In this document: in pieces, positions 11,301 through 22,550 of the stretch
Numbering within the stretch: position 1 is the stretch's first letter
Layout: each line of letters starts with the position of its first letter
Source: Pleodorina starrii
Taxonomy: Eukaryota; Chlorophyta; Chlorophyceae; Chlamydomonadales; Volvocaceae
Assembly (NCBI GenBank): GCA_030267565.1
Contig: BRXU01000023.1
Coordinates: 434,001 to 498,000, forward strand
DNA length: 64,000 nt
Direction: 5' to 3'
Notes under the pieces: model-generated
What the model saw: the letters and a program-made list of their open reading frames with translations, nothing else
Told to the model about the DNA's origin: nothing
Databases searched by the model: none
Program-made: the position numbers and the translations under genes

Positions 11301-12870
11301 GTTGATACGGTACATGCACGGCACCCCTTGAGAGTGAAAGGGAGAGTGGCAGCGGGCGCATGGCTCGTAGAGGATCCCCAAAGGGCGCTGTGTACGGGTG
11401 TGGCGGCCGAATGGCGCACACAGAGAACGAGAGAAGACGTAGCCCGCCCCCCTCCTCGACACGTCCGTCCGTCCACGTGGTGCATCCGCTGAGAGTCGTA
11501 CCAACCACATGTGGATGGAAGCACGAGTGCTGTACCTTTCAAACGGTGGTTGGCGGCGTTGCGCCGCAACCGCAAAAGTGCTTGGCAGTTTCTGGCCAGA
11601 CCCGCCCCCCCCCCCTCGCCATCCGCACACACCGGCGTCAGCGCCAGCGTCAGCGCCAGCGCACAAACACTCTCCGAGAAAGACCTCAATGATTTTGGCG
11701 CGGAGCGCCCTCCGATGCAGAACACAACACAGTCCGAAAATAACGGGGTCGGTCTCACCCGGCAGCGCCACCCGCCTGGGGCCCCCCATACAGACCCTTC
11801 CAGGAAACGAGGGCGTATTGGCTCTAAATGAGTGAACCGATAAAAAGAATAACAGTAGCTTGGCGAGGGATTCAATCCTGGCTGTGTACTTGGGAGGACA
11901 ACTCAAACGAATAGGTTATAATATTTATGTTTTCACGTACCGCCCAAGATGCGGTCACGCCCGTGGGCACAAACTCACACCCAGGAAGGGCCACATCACA
12001 CCTCCGGCTGCTCTCGTGTTCCGAACTTTCGATGCTCAGCTCACTTTTCCCGGAGATGCCACGATCACATACACGCCCACACAACCACACAAATGAAGAA
12101 TACCGCAACCGCAGCACAACAACAGCAGCAGCAGCAACAGCAGCAGCACAGCAACACCCTGGCCAGCAGCAGCATCAACAGCACAGCACGCGTACTGCAG
12201 CAGCAGCAGCGACAGCGACAGCGGCCCGCGGCACGCGTACAGCGGCGGCTCCGGAACCACCCGCCGTCACGTGTCGGCGCAAGGCACGCAATCCAGGTAT
12301 GGCTTGCAGCGCACCGCCCCTTGACGCCTCCTCCTCCTCCTGCTCCTCCTCCACCCCTGACCCCTCCTACCTCTGCTCTGCTCTGCTCCCTCTCTTCCTC
12401 TGCTCCCTCTCTGCCCCAGACCTCTCCCTAGTGCAACGAGAAGCGTTTCCGCGACGCGGCGCACCCTGGCGCCCACAGACAACTGTCCTCGCTCCTCGCC
12501 CTTTACCACGCCACCATGCAACACCCGCTCCCTCCTCCTCTCCCTCCTCCCTCTCCCTCCTCCTCGTCCACCTCCTCCTCCTCATGTGAATAATGCACGC
12601 ACGCCGAACCCCCTCCTCCTGAATCACTCGGGTCACTCGGGTCACTCAGCATCAGCCAACCACATCCCTCCACGTCTCAGGTCGAAAGCCGCGGCCAGCA
12701 GATCATTCCACCCGTCCGCCCACCTAGCCAGACCTCAGCCTGCGGCCCTCCGTGCCGTACACGCCAGCCATACACACCCCAACACGCTGCTCCCTCCCTC
12801 CATGACCCCTCCTCCTCCCCCTCCCTCAGACCCTTCCCCCCAAGAGACAGATCTCTACGCGCGATCTTGC
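8379..12870. other. Gene-poor spacer between AMT and NDA genes
   Basis: This 4.5-kb stretch lies upstream of the ammonium transporter start and downstream of the NAD(P)H dehydrogenase stop. I recognise no coding exon, RNA gene or transposon ORF. It should contain the AMT promoter and the dehydrogenase 3' UTR. TTACA motifs (TGTAA on the minus strand) occur at 11255-11259, 9984-9988 and 10002-10006; any could end the dehydrogenase transcript. A CAG-rich simple repeat lies near 12116-12215. Open frames of 70-270 codons here mostly lack an ATG start or show no family motif. Confidence 0.5.
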
Positions 12871-15800
12871 TCATACGCGCGAGATGTCGCGTCCGAAGAT
12901 CTTGGTTCGCACCCAGTCGGCCGCCACCAGGCACTGGTTGCGGAAGGAAAACTGCGACATGGTCTCGTAGCTCTTCCACACGAAGCCCGCGCCGGTGCCG
13001 GTGAGGGGGCCCAGACGCGGCAGGTCGAAGACGGCCTTGTCGCTGCCGACGTAGGCGGCAGAGCCCTTGTGGAAGTACCTGCGGGGGGGTGGGTGGGGGG
13101 AGAGGGGAGGAGAGGGGAGTTTGAAGAGTGAATTTGCAACAAAGAAACAAGAAGCCCTGCGGACGTTACAGTCTAAAGGTCGACTGGGGAGAGGGGAGGG
13201 CAGGGGAGGGGAGGAGGCGACGAGGGATGCGAGAGAGAGTGGGTTGGGATGGGAAAGGCGAAACGCAGGCAGAAGACTGCAGGCAGGCAGGCAGGCGGGA
13301 AGGAACGAGGTAGCGAGCAGCGGCAGAGTGAGTGAGTGAGTGTCCTGAAGGCTACCTGAAGGGCTTGACGCTCTCCGCCGAGGCCTTATCGAGCTCCGGG
13401 TCGCCCGTGATCTTGGTTCCGGAGAACACCTTGGCCAGGTACTTGCCCTGCTGGTTGGCGACCTGCGCAGCGGAGGAAAGAACCGGGGCCGGACCGGACA
13501 GGACAGAGAGCCCACACACAGACCCATGGGTCACAACTCACAAGCACAGCAAACTTGGCGCAACTGCAACTAAGTAAGTAGAGGCGCACCAGCAGCCCCC
13601 GATGCCCCCGTTTGGCTCCCGAGCGGGCCCCGGCCCCCGCCCACACACACACACACATCCATCCATCCACACATACATCCACACATACGTCCCGCACATC
13701 CTCCGCCAGCCCCAGCCCCAGTCCGGACTCGCCTGGGCGGTGGCTGGCAGCGCGCGCAGACCTGAGGGCAAGCGGGAGGCGAGCGGGGGCGCGTGGGCAG
13801 CACGGGAGGGGGAGGAGGGAGGGGGGCCACATGAGTACCGTAAGGGAGGCGCGAGAGGATGGACTGGGGCCGACAGAGAGTGTCGGGCGTCAGGGTCGGG
13901 GTCGGCCGGGAAACACCAGGAAGCACCCGCGACATCGGCACCAGCCAGGCCAGCAGCGACATCGACGCTGACCACCGACCCTCCGCTGACCCCCAGCGCG
14001 CCGTTGTCGTCAATCACGCCGACCCCCGCTGCCGTGCACCGCCCCCCGACCCGCTCCGCCCCCAGACCCGACCCCAGCCCCCGCCCCGCCCCCAGCCCCG
14101 CCCCGCCCCCCGCACCCTTGTCAATCTTGCCCAGCACTTCGTGGAACTGCTCCAGGGTGATCTCCGAGTCGGGGTTGACCAGCAGCGGGGCCAGCGGCGT
14201 CTGGGGGGCCGAGGAGCTGCTGCTGGTGGTGGTGGAGGCGATGGCGTTGCTCACCAGGCTGCCCACACGCCGCACGCCGGTTTGGCTGCGCAGTGCAGCA
14301 GTGCGGCAGATGATGCGGTTAGTTGGTTGGCTGGTTGGTTGGTTGGTTGCGATTGCGACGCGCAGCCGCCACCTCACCTCACCTCACCCCACCTCACCGC
14401 CTCCTCCCCAAGGCCACCTCTGTCCTGCACCCACCTGTCAAAGTACCTCGCATGTTCCTCCAGGTGGCTAAACTCGCGGGAGGCCTCATTGAGCAGCTGC
14501 CTCAGCTCCTGCAGACTCAGCTTGCCGTCCTTGTTGGAGTCCGCAGAGTCAAACAGCTGCTCGGCGTAGTCCAGGGCCTGGAGGGGGCGGGGGAGGGGGG
14601 CGGGAGGGAGGGTGGGGGCGGGAGGTGGGGGCGGGAGGGAGGGTGGGGGCGGGAGGGTGGGGGCGGGAGGGAGGGTGGGGGCGGGCGGGTGGGGGCGGGA
14701 GGGTGGGGGCGGGCGGGTGGGGGCGGGAGGGTGGGGGCGGGGCGCGAGGGTGGGGCCGCATCGATACCGATGCCGCCAGACAGCTACGATTGCAGTGACT
14801 GCGCTGACCCACCCACCCACCCACTCCCTCTACTACCAGTCTACCCCCACCACAAGACACACGCCCCCCTCAAGCCACACCTTGGGCTGGTCAATGGTGG
14901 CCGCATCGCCCAGCGCCCAGATGCTGCCGTCGCTGCCCTTGACACGCAGGCACTCGTCCGTAAGCACCGACCTGGCGAGGGGGGAGGGGGGATTTTGAAG
15001 AGTGAATTTGTGAGAAGGGAGGGGGGCGGTAGTCAAGGGGGGTGGTGGTGCAGTGAAGGGCGGAAAGGGGGTTCCGGATAGGGCGAGCATCACGAAAGAG
15101 GTTCGGTCCCCTCCCACTCCCGCTCCCATTCCCCGACACTACCCTCTCGCCCCCCCAAAGACACACACACAAACCCTAAACCCCAAAACTTCAATTCCCA
15201 AAAACGAGCCCCCACCTGAAGTGCGACTGCCCGGGCAGCTGTTCCTGCAGTTGGCGGATGAGGGGGTTCATGGCGATACCCGTGGCCCACACGCAGGCGC
15301 CGAACCTGTGACTCGGGCGGGGGCCGGGCGGGGCGGGGCGGGGCGGGGAGGCGGCGGGAGGTATAAAGAAAAATCGCAGCGGAGAAGAAGACGGCGGGGA
15401 GGCGGCGGAGCGGGAGGGCGGGGCAGGGGCGCAGGCCAGGGGGTTAGGTCGTCAAGATTGCGAGGGAAGGAGGGAGGGAGGGAGGACCAGGACCACGCAC
15501 ACCGACAGTCAGGGGTCCAGGGTACGGTAATACACTTTGCCGTCCGGCTTGGCCAGTTCGAATGAATATGAATGAAGCATGGGTTTGGCCAGCTGGCGCG
15601 CCGAGCCATGCACTCGCGTGTGGATCAGAGATCAGCCTGGTGTACGGCTGGGTGTACGGCTGGGTGTGTACGGCAATCTCACTTGATGTCGGTTATTTCG
15701 TTGGCCTTGTTGGCCACCTTGACGCAGCCGTCCTCCACTGAAGCCACCCGGCTGTTGAGAACCAGCTTGATGCCTTTGGGGGGTGAGGGGAGAGAGAGCG

Positions 15801-18800
15801 TGTGTGTATGTGTATGTGTGTGTGTGCTTGGGTGTGTGTGTGTGTGCTTGGGTGTATGTGTGTAACTGTTACATATCTGCCGGGCCGACACTGGCCGGGG
15901 GCGCTATGTGTGTGTGCTTGGGTGTATGTGTGTGTGCTTGGGTGTATGTGTGTGTGCTTGGGTGTATGTGCGTGCGGAGAGAGTGAAAATATAGACGGGT
16001 GAGGTTTGGGGTAAAGAGGGGAAGAGAAGGAAGGGGAGGAGGGGCGGGGGAAGAGCGTCACCGCCTTGCCTACCCGGGTCCCCAGTGGCACATGTCCTAT
16101 AAGCCCCTGGCTACTTGGTGTTGGGCCAGCTCTGCAGCCGCCATCAGTACCCAACAAACCCAGGCTAAGCTAAGCGCCCCCAAACTCGGAGAAGACACCC
16201 CACACCACGCTGCCACCCTCCCTGTCTCCCTTCCTCCCTCTAAAACACGCCGCAGTTCCCCCCGCCTTGGCTCCCGCCCAGGCCGCAGTCAGTCGAAACA
16301 TAAGGCCCTTGAGCCACCCAAGCCACCCAAGCCACCAGCCCGAGCACACACACACGCACACTCACACACGCACACACACTCACTCACACACACGCACGCA
16401 CACAAGCTCACACACACACACACGAACGAACGCACACACATACACACGCACCCACCCGCGCGCTTGAACTGATCGGCGGTGTAGATCGAGATGGCCCTGT
16501 CGTACGTCGACAACACGTGGTCCATCAGCTCGATGATCTGGATCGAGACCTGCAGTACAGTACGGCATTGTACGAACATGGCATCACCCATAGGACGACG
16601 TGATTCCAGCGTCGTCAGCGGCGGGGCGGGCCAGAGGGGAGGCGGGCAGTGGAGGCGGCGATGCCGCCGCGCCCGGGCAGCAGCAGCATTTTCAGGGCAA
16701 GGAAAGCGGGTGGAGGCGAGGCGAGGGGAGGCGGGTGGAGGCGAGGTGAGGGGAGGCGTGTGTGGAGGAGTCAAACTCACGTCCTTGACGATGTTGGGGT
16801 AGAGCTTGGCGAGGTCGCACTCAATCATGTCGTACAGCTCCGCCGCCACCTCCACCCCGGTGGGGCCGCCACCCACCACCACGAAGCTGAGCAGCTTCTT
16901 GCGCTCCTGTGTGCCGTACGTACAACACACGCCGTACAACAGGGCAAACAGCACGCAAAAAAAGCATGAGGACGCCTTCACGCGTAAGCCGCATGAGAGT
17001 CGACGCTGCTGCTTCTGCTGCTGCTTCTGCTCCTGCTGCTTGTTCTCGGCGAAATGTGATTGTGATTGTGATCGTGATCGTGATTGCGAGTGCCGGATGA
17101 GGCGGTGGGAGCCCGGGTCCGGACTTTGGACCTCCAGGCGCGCGCTCCCTCCCTCCCTGCCAACCCTCCCACCCACCCGCCTAGCCCTCTCCCTCCCGGC
17201 CCCCTCCCAGCCCCTGCCGCACCTCCTCCGGTGTCGCCGGCAGCGCCGCTCGCTCAAAGCACTCGCTCACTCGCGCCCTCAGCCGGCCCGCGTCCTCAAT
17301 GGACTTGAAGTAGAAGCAGTACTGGTCCACCCCCTTGATACCAAACGTGTTGTTCACAGAGCCCACCTGCAGTGCCGCCAACCGCATTTCACAAAGCCGC
17401 CGGAGAGGATCAGCCCCAAACGGCTGTTGTCCACTCGCACTGGCCCCGGACAGGCCGTCTGCAGGCGGCGGGTTCAGCCTCGCCAGTGACCGTCGCGCCA
17501 GCCCACACGCCACTGGGCCACTGGGTTACGGCGCCGAGCCGGCGCACCCACCCCACCCGTCTGTCCGCAGATCCGCTCCCCCAGTCACTGCCCCGCAACG
17601 ACTCCCCCCGCCACACCCACACACTCTCGTGGGTCCCCCGCCTGCGGCGTTACTGCGCCGTCGCTGCTGATGCTGGTCCTTGCTGCTGCCGCCGCCGCAA
17701 TCCTTTCCGCCCACACACCCCGCCGACACAGCCACATGGGCTCATCAGCGACCCATGGGACTGTCCGCCTGCTCCCACGTGTGTGGGCCTGTGCTGCCGT
17801 GCAGCGCATCCCCATCTCCAGCCCAGTTCCGAGCCCAGGTCAATCAGCTTCGCTTCGCCTGGCTCGCTTTCTGTAAGCCCAATCCAGTCGCCTGCCGGCT
17901 GGCTGAGGGCCCCATCTGCTGACCCGTGGGACTGCCACTCACGGATCGCGTATCAGCGGCGGGCCCGCGGCCGGAAGGTCGTGAGGGAGAAAGGATCGAT
18001 CCAAAGGCAAGCGCTGCTAGCGTCCCGCCCCACCCCGATCCTCCCTGCCTCCCAGTTCCCAGTCGTCAACAAGCTGCATCCCGCCCCCTCCCCCACTCTC
18101 CAAACCCCCGCCCTCCCCACTTTCCAGTCCTCCACCCCCCCCCGCCCTCCCCCTCCCTCCCCAGTCCCCACCCACCGCCATGACCAGCACATCGTAGCTG
18201 AGCTTGAAGCAGGCCGAGTCCAGTCCCGAGTCCTCCGGAAAGCAGCACACCAGCTCCTTGGCCACAGGGTCGATACCCTTGCATAGGGCCTCGTAGAACT
18301 CGCCCTGGGGGGGTGGGGGGGGTGGAACGGGAGGGGAGGGGTTATCCACGTATAGGCAGGACAGGAGGGGGAGATAGGTGGGCTGGTAGGGCAGCGCAAA
18401 CCCATCCCTGGAGAGGTGAGACGGGCAAGCAGGCGAGCGGGGCAGGGCAGGGCAGGGTAGTGGGTACGCTTTCATATTCCGGCGCCCACCTTTCCCACAA
18501 TGAAGTTCCGGACGGGCTCCACAATGGACCTGTACGGCGGTACGAACAGAGTACGATAAAGCACAAGAATCAAGAAGCAGGAGTTAAGAATCAAGAATCA
18601 AGCGGCAGACGGCAAGTGGCGCAGAAGCGCGTGTCAGCAGGCAAGGGGGAGCCGCAGCCAGGGCCCTAGGTGGCTGCCCGGCGCTACACAATGTGTGCGT
18701 TGCTGTGCGGGCGCGTGTCGGCGTGCCGCGCCCGTCGCGGAAGCGTAGCGGCATGCGACTGGCACGAAGGACAGGAGGCAGGGCAGAGGAGGCGGGAGAG

Positions 18801-19666
18801 CCCGATATCCTGCCCTGTCGAAACACGCAGACGGGGGGAAGAGTAGACATACGAGGCATCCACGGACCCATGGGACCTTTTCCGTCTGTGAAGCGCCGCA
18901 AGCCGCAATCTCCGCAGGCCCCTATCCGGGCGGCCGCTCCCCGTCTCTGTGGACATCCCGCTGCCATCTCCCAAGTCCCAGTCCGCGGCGCCACGGCAGC
19001 CCGGGCTCACCGCTCCTCCATGGTTCCGGTCGCCACCGCCGGCAAGAGCGGCGTGTAGAGGAAGTAGTTCCGCGGCGACACCACGATCAGCTCATACATG
19101 TCGCTGCGGCGGAGTTACAGTGGTCGAGCAACGCCAATTATAGCGACCGCGGAGGCAATCGACGCGTGGGGAATAATGACCGATTGGGGCTTTCTAAGCA
19201 AAGGTAGCGAGTTTGGGGCGTACCTAATGTTCTTAGGCAACGATTTGATGAACGACATGGCACCCCATCCAGAGCCCAGAACCACCAGACGTGGCCGCGT
19301 TGTCTTGGTGCTGGAGTCCATGTTATAATAGACGCCCGTCTGCTTCTCCGCGGAGCCCTACAAGGACCAAATAAACCTTTTGAGTAGATGTGCGCTGACG
19401 GAAACAGCCAGTAAGCGCGATTGAACGCACGCCCCCAACAGCTACGCGTTCGCGCGATAGGCGCCCTCGGTTCTCACCATCTGGGTCGCTGCCTCCGGTG
19501 TGGCAACGGCCCTGCAAACCAGAGGCTTCCTGCTCGCCACGCGTCCATTGCAGGGCTGCGAGCGTGCCGACTGCGAAGCGTGAACGCCGTGTAGCGGCAG
19601 GCTCCGCTTCGCCCGGCGCTGCGCTGCGCATTCGGAAGACACACGACCGGCCTGGTGAAGCTGCAT
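12871..19666 (-). CDS. NDA: Type II NAD(P)H dehydrogenase with EF-hand insertion
   Basis: Rotenone-insensitive, single-subunit flavoenzyme passing electrons from NAD(P)H to quinone. Sixteen exons give 625 residues: 19478-19666, 19224-19357, 19011-19103, 18490-18529, 18176-18304, 17223-17366, 16781-16906, 16456-16549, 15683-15773, 15216-15305, 14881-14971, 14435-14577, 14116-14285, 13733-13761, 13356-13462, 12871-13078. LGSGWGA (about 90-96) is the FAD fold, and [11 protein letters not shown] (about 252-262) the NAD(P)H fold. WALGDAA follows, then the quinone-site stretch [16 protein letters not shown]. Between them sits an EF-hand loop, [12 protein letters not shown] (about 420-431), with all calcium ligands, as in plant NDB enzymes. 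The first 63 residues are Arg/Ser/Ala-rich and end VCRAVAT, resembling a plastid transit peptide, though mitochondrial targeting is possible. The intron after 13733 starts with GC, not GT. Confidence 0.93.
14584..14753. repeat. G-rich intronic minisatellite
   Basis: Tandem units around GGTGGGGGCGGGAGG fill the dehydrogenase intron between the exons at 14435-14577 and 14881-14971. The G-runs could fold as quadruplexes on the plus strand. Confidence 0.8.
15360..15394 (-). repeat. Short dispersed repeat, copy c
   Basis: Read on the minus strand it gives CTTCTCCGCTGCGATTTTTC then TTTATACC, close to copy f at 40749-40789. It is in an intron of the dehydrogenase gene, in sense orientation. Confidence 0.45.
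15802..15970. repeat. GT-rich intronic minisatellite
   Basis: Copies of a unit containing GTGTGTGCTTGGGTGTAT are interrupted once by about 50 bases of unique sequence. It lies in the dehydrogenase intron between the exons at 15683-15773 and 16456-16549. Confidence 0.8.
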
Positions 19667-22550
19667 TTCTGTAGGCGCAATTCAGCTACCGCAAGGGTTT
19701 AACGGATTTGCTTGCCCAACACGTTTTCAACGCACGTGCCGTTCCTCTACAATCGATGCAAGCTTGCTGCAAATTGCGTTTGTAAACATCAAGGAATGCA
19801 AGCACTTGAAGCTCAACCGCTGACGACGCGGGTCATGAATGTTGTACGCATGCTGCTGGACGGCTGTCACGGCGACGGGCGATCACTGCACAGTCCTAAA
19901 TGCAAGTTTGCATAGGCTTGCACACATTTCATTCGCCCTTCGTTATGCCCTCAGCGCTATGGCCGCAGGGTTCCGTTGTGCGCAGTTGCCAACGTATTCC
20001 TTGACGAGCGTTGTGGGTCGGCTTCAGCGCATCGGCGATAACTCAGCAGTAATTCCATTGCAATTCTCAATTGCAACGCGTCGCCACGCGGATTGAAACA
20101 GTTGGCAGGTGACCCACGGTTCCGGAGAACCCTAATTCCCTTTTCCGGCGCGCGGAATGAGCGCGGGTTCTGTTGGTCTGCCGTCGCAGATACGGATCTC
20201 CTACCCGGACCCTTCCGGCACCATTGCGCAATAGTTTTACAGGGTAAAAAAACGCACGAGACGAAATGCTTGGCATGGCGGTGCAGCAGAGGAAGCGAGG
20301 TCAGCCGCCACTGCCGCTGCCGCGCCGGGGACAAGCAGTGACAGGCAAGGCGGTCCTATACAATTCGTCGATTCGTTGTTTGGATACAGTCACTTGGATC
20401 AAGCCTCTCCCAACCTCCTCTGCGATCGCCGGCGCTTCGAAGAGCACACCATGGCATAACGCGTAAGTGATGTGTGCTGGCAGTCACACGCACGCGGGGC
20501 CTTGCGAGACGTGCGGGAATACCACCGTACTAAGAAACTCGGGAGGCCCTACAGTACTGGACCCCAACGGAGCGCACGCAGTCGTGTGGAATTTCAAGCT
20601 GAGCGTTCATACAGACGGTACATGGGACACGGCAGAACGGAACGAATCCCATGTTCTGCCAACACGGGAGCGAGTGTCGTTCCAAGCTGGGGCACACAGG
20701 CCAGGCCGGCGCTAGATGTTCCAGCATCCGAACAGTTAGAAGGCACTTGACGGCTGCGCTTTCTGTCCTGGAGCTGAGCAAGCAGGTTCAAGCGGTAGGT
20801 TCTGTCAGCTCAGCCAGATGAAAGACGGATATGTGGGCGCGAAAGGCAGCTGCCAAGGGCGCAGAGAGCGCACGCGCGCGTGTTGGTAAACCGGGCCGGG
20901 GCCGGACGCACCTAACGCACCGGCGCTGGGGATATTACGGTAGTGGCCTAAGAGCTAGCACGCAATCAAGCAAGCAGGCAGGCAGACAGGCTGGCAGACA
21001 GGTACCGACTTTGCGTGATTTTCAGGGATGCACCGCTCCAGGGATGCGCGAACTGATGACACTTCGACAGACACAGTGGCGCAGTGGGCCAACGAGTGGT
21101 GCAGTGGGCAGGGCCAGATGTGTACTACAGCAGTACATCATCACAATGCATACGGCACCATGTACAGCAGGCGCCCCAGCTTCGCGAGATGCCTCGCCAG
21201 CCGGGATTGAGTCTCCAACCAGCTCGGGACAGAGAGCTCGGGAACACAGGCAGGCCAGCGCAGGCCGGCGCAAGGTCCCGCCACCTCCCAGCCGCAGCAC
21301 AGCCAAACTCCCACGCGGGTGTAGCTGCGCTTGCCCGTGTGCACCGCACCTTTCTATCATGTCACGCTGCCACCTCAACAAACACCGCCGCCGTCCATGG
21401 CGCTAGTCGAAACCACCACCACACTTTCGCGGAGCAGGAGCTGCAGTACCAGATGTCTTGGCTCCGAGACCGAAGCTTGTGGCGCCACAACCTTTTCCCG
21501 ACGCACACTCCAACACACGGACACAACACACGCACATACCAATACACAGCTGCATGATCGAACAAACGACGTGGTTCCGCTTTCCTTGCATGATGACACG
21601 ATGATGACACGCGCACACAGCGCACGCCTGCGCTCGCGCCGCAGGGGAAGAAAGCACCCCATCATGCGTTTATGATGCCCCCCGGGGGCCAACGCACAAT
21701 CGCACGAAATGGCATTCCTGAAAAGCAAACAAACGAGAGACGAGACAATCATTCTCCCGACACTCAACGCAGCTGCTGCCACCAACTGGCGCACTCAACG
21801 CGCGAGGTCGCCCCACGCCGGCGCCCCAAAGCCCACAGCCACCGGCAGCCCACCACATCACCGTTTCTTTCTTTTCATGCTGTCTTTGCTCTTCTCCACA
21901 AGCGTGCAACACAGCACGAATGCGACACCCGGGCGCCGCCCTGATGCGCCGCCCTTCGCCGGCGGCGCCGCAACCCGCTGGTCAACGCCCACAAGCACAC
22001 GGCGGCGTTCGCCACACACACCTCTACCCGCGCGGCGGTGGGGGGTGCGGTCCGTCCGCACCCCTTTGCTGCGGTCTTGACGCTTCGTCCAACCCGCCCG
22101 CCCACCGCCCACCGCCTACGCACACCATTTCGACGGACGGGTCACCGGCCGCAGCGCGGCCGCATCGCCCTCCCAACCACTTGCTTTGAATCTTCTTCTC
22201 ACTCCTGTTGCCATTATTCGACTCCGCCATGGCAGCCGACCGAGCCGGCCGCAGACCCGGACGGGTCCGTAACGCATCCGTAACGCCTCCTGCTGGCGTT
22301 ACGGACCCGTCCAGGTCCAGCAGAAGGGCCCCCCTTCGCTGCGGGCAGATCCGGGAGGCGGCCCCTCCCTTGACCACCTCACGCTGCCTCCCGACTTCGT
22401 CGCTTTCCGCGACGCAACACAGCACACTTAGTCCTTAGTCCACAGTCCACACTTCACACGACGTTGCTCGTTGCCCCCTCCTTCCGGGCTTCCTTGCGCA
22501 TCCGCATTCGCATGTCGCCGCCAGCAGCAGGGCGGTGGGGCGGTGGGGGC
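19667..22550. other. Spacer between NDA start and PLGG1 stop
   Basis: This 2.9-kb stretch has no recognised gene. It must hold the dehydrogenase promoter (left part) and the PLGG1 3' UTR (right part). The only TTACA I noted that could serve as a minus-strand TGTAA signal is at 20237-20241, far from the PLGG1 stop. A short GCAGGCAGGCAGAC-type repeat occurs near 20975-21005. Open frames show no family motif. Confidence 0.5.

Noticed and set aside
11088..11906. Long minus-strand open frame of about 270 codons
   Set aside because: It has no family motif, a Cys/Arg-rich composition typical of GC-rich shadow frames, and overlapping frames of similar length.
12116..12260. CAG-rich stretch as a polyglutamine gene
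   Set aside because: It reads as a simple repeat open in several frames, without splice or family support.
15166..15190. Telomere-like CCCTAAA
   Set aside because: Only one copy occurs inside a dehydrogenase intron, with no array, so it is a chance match.
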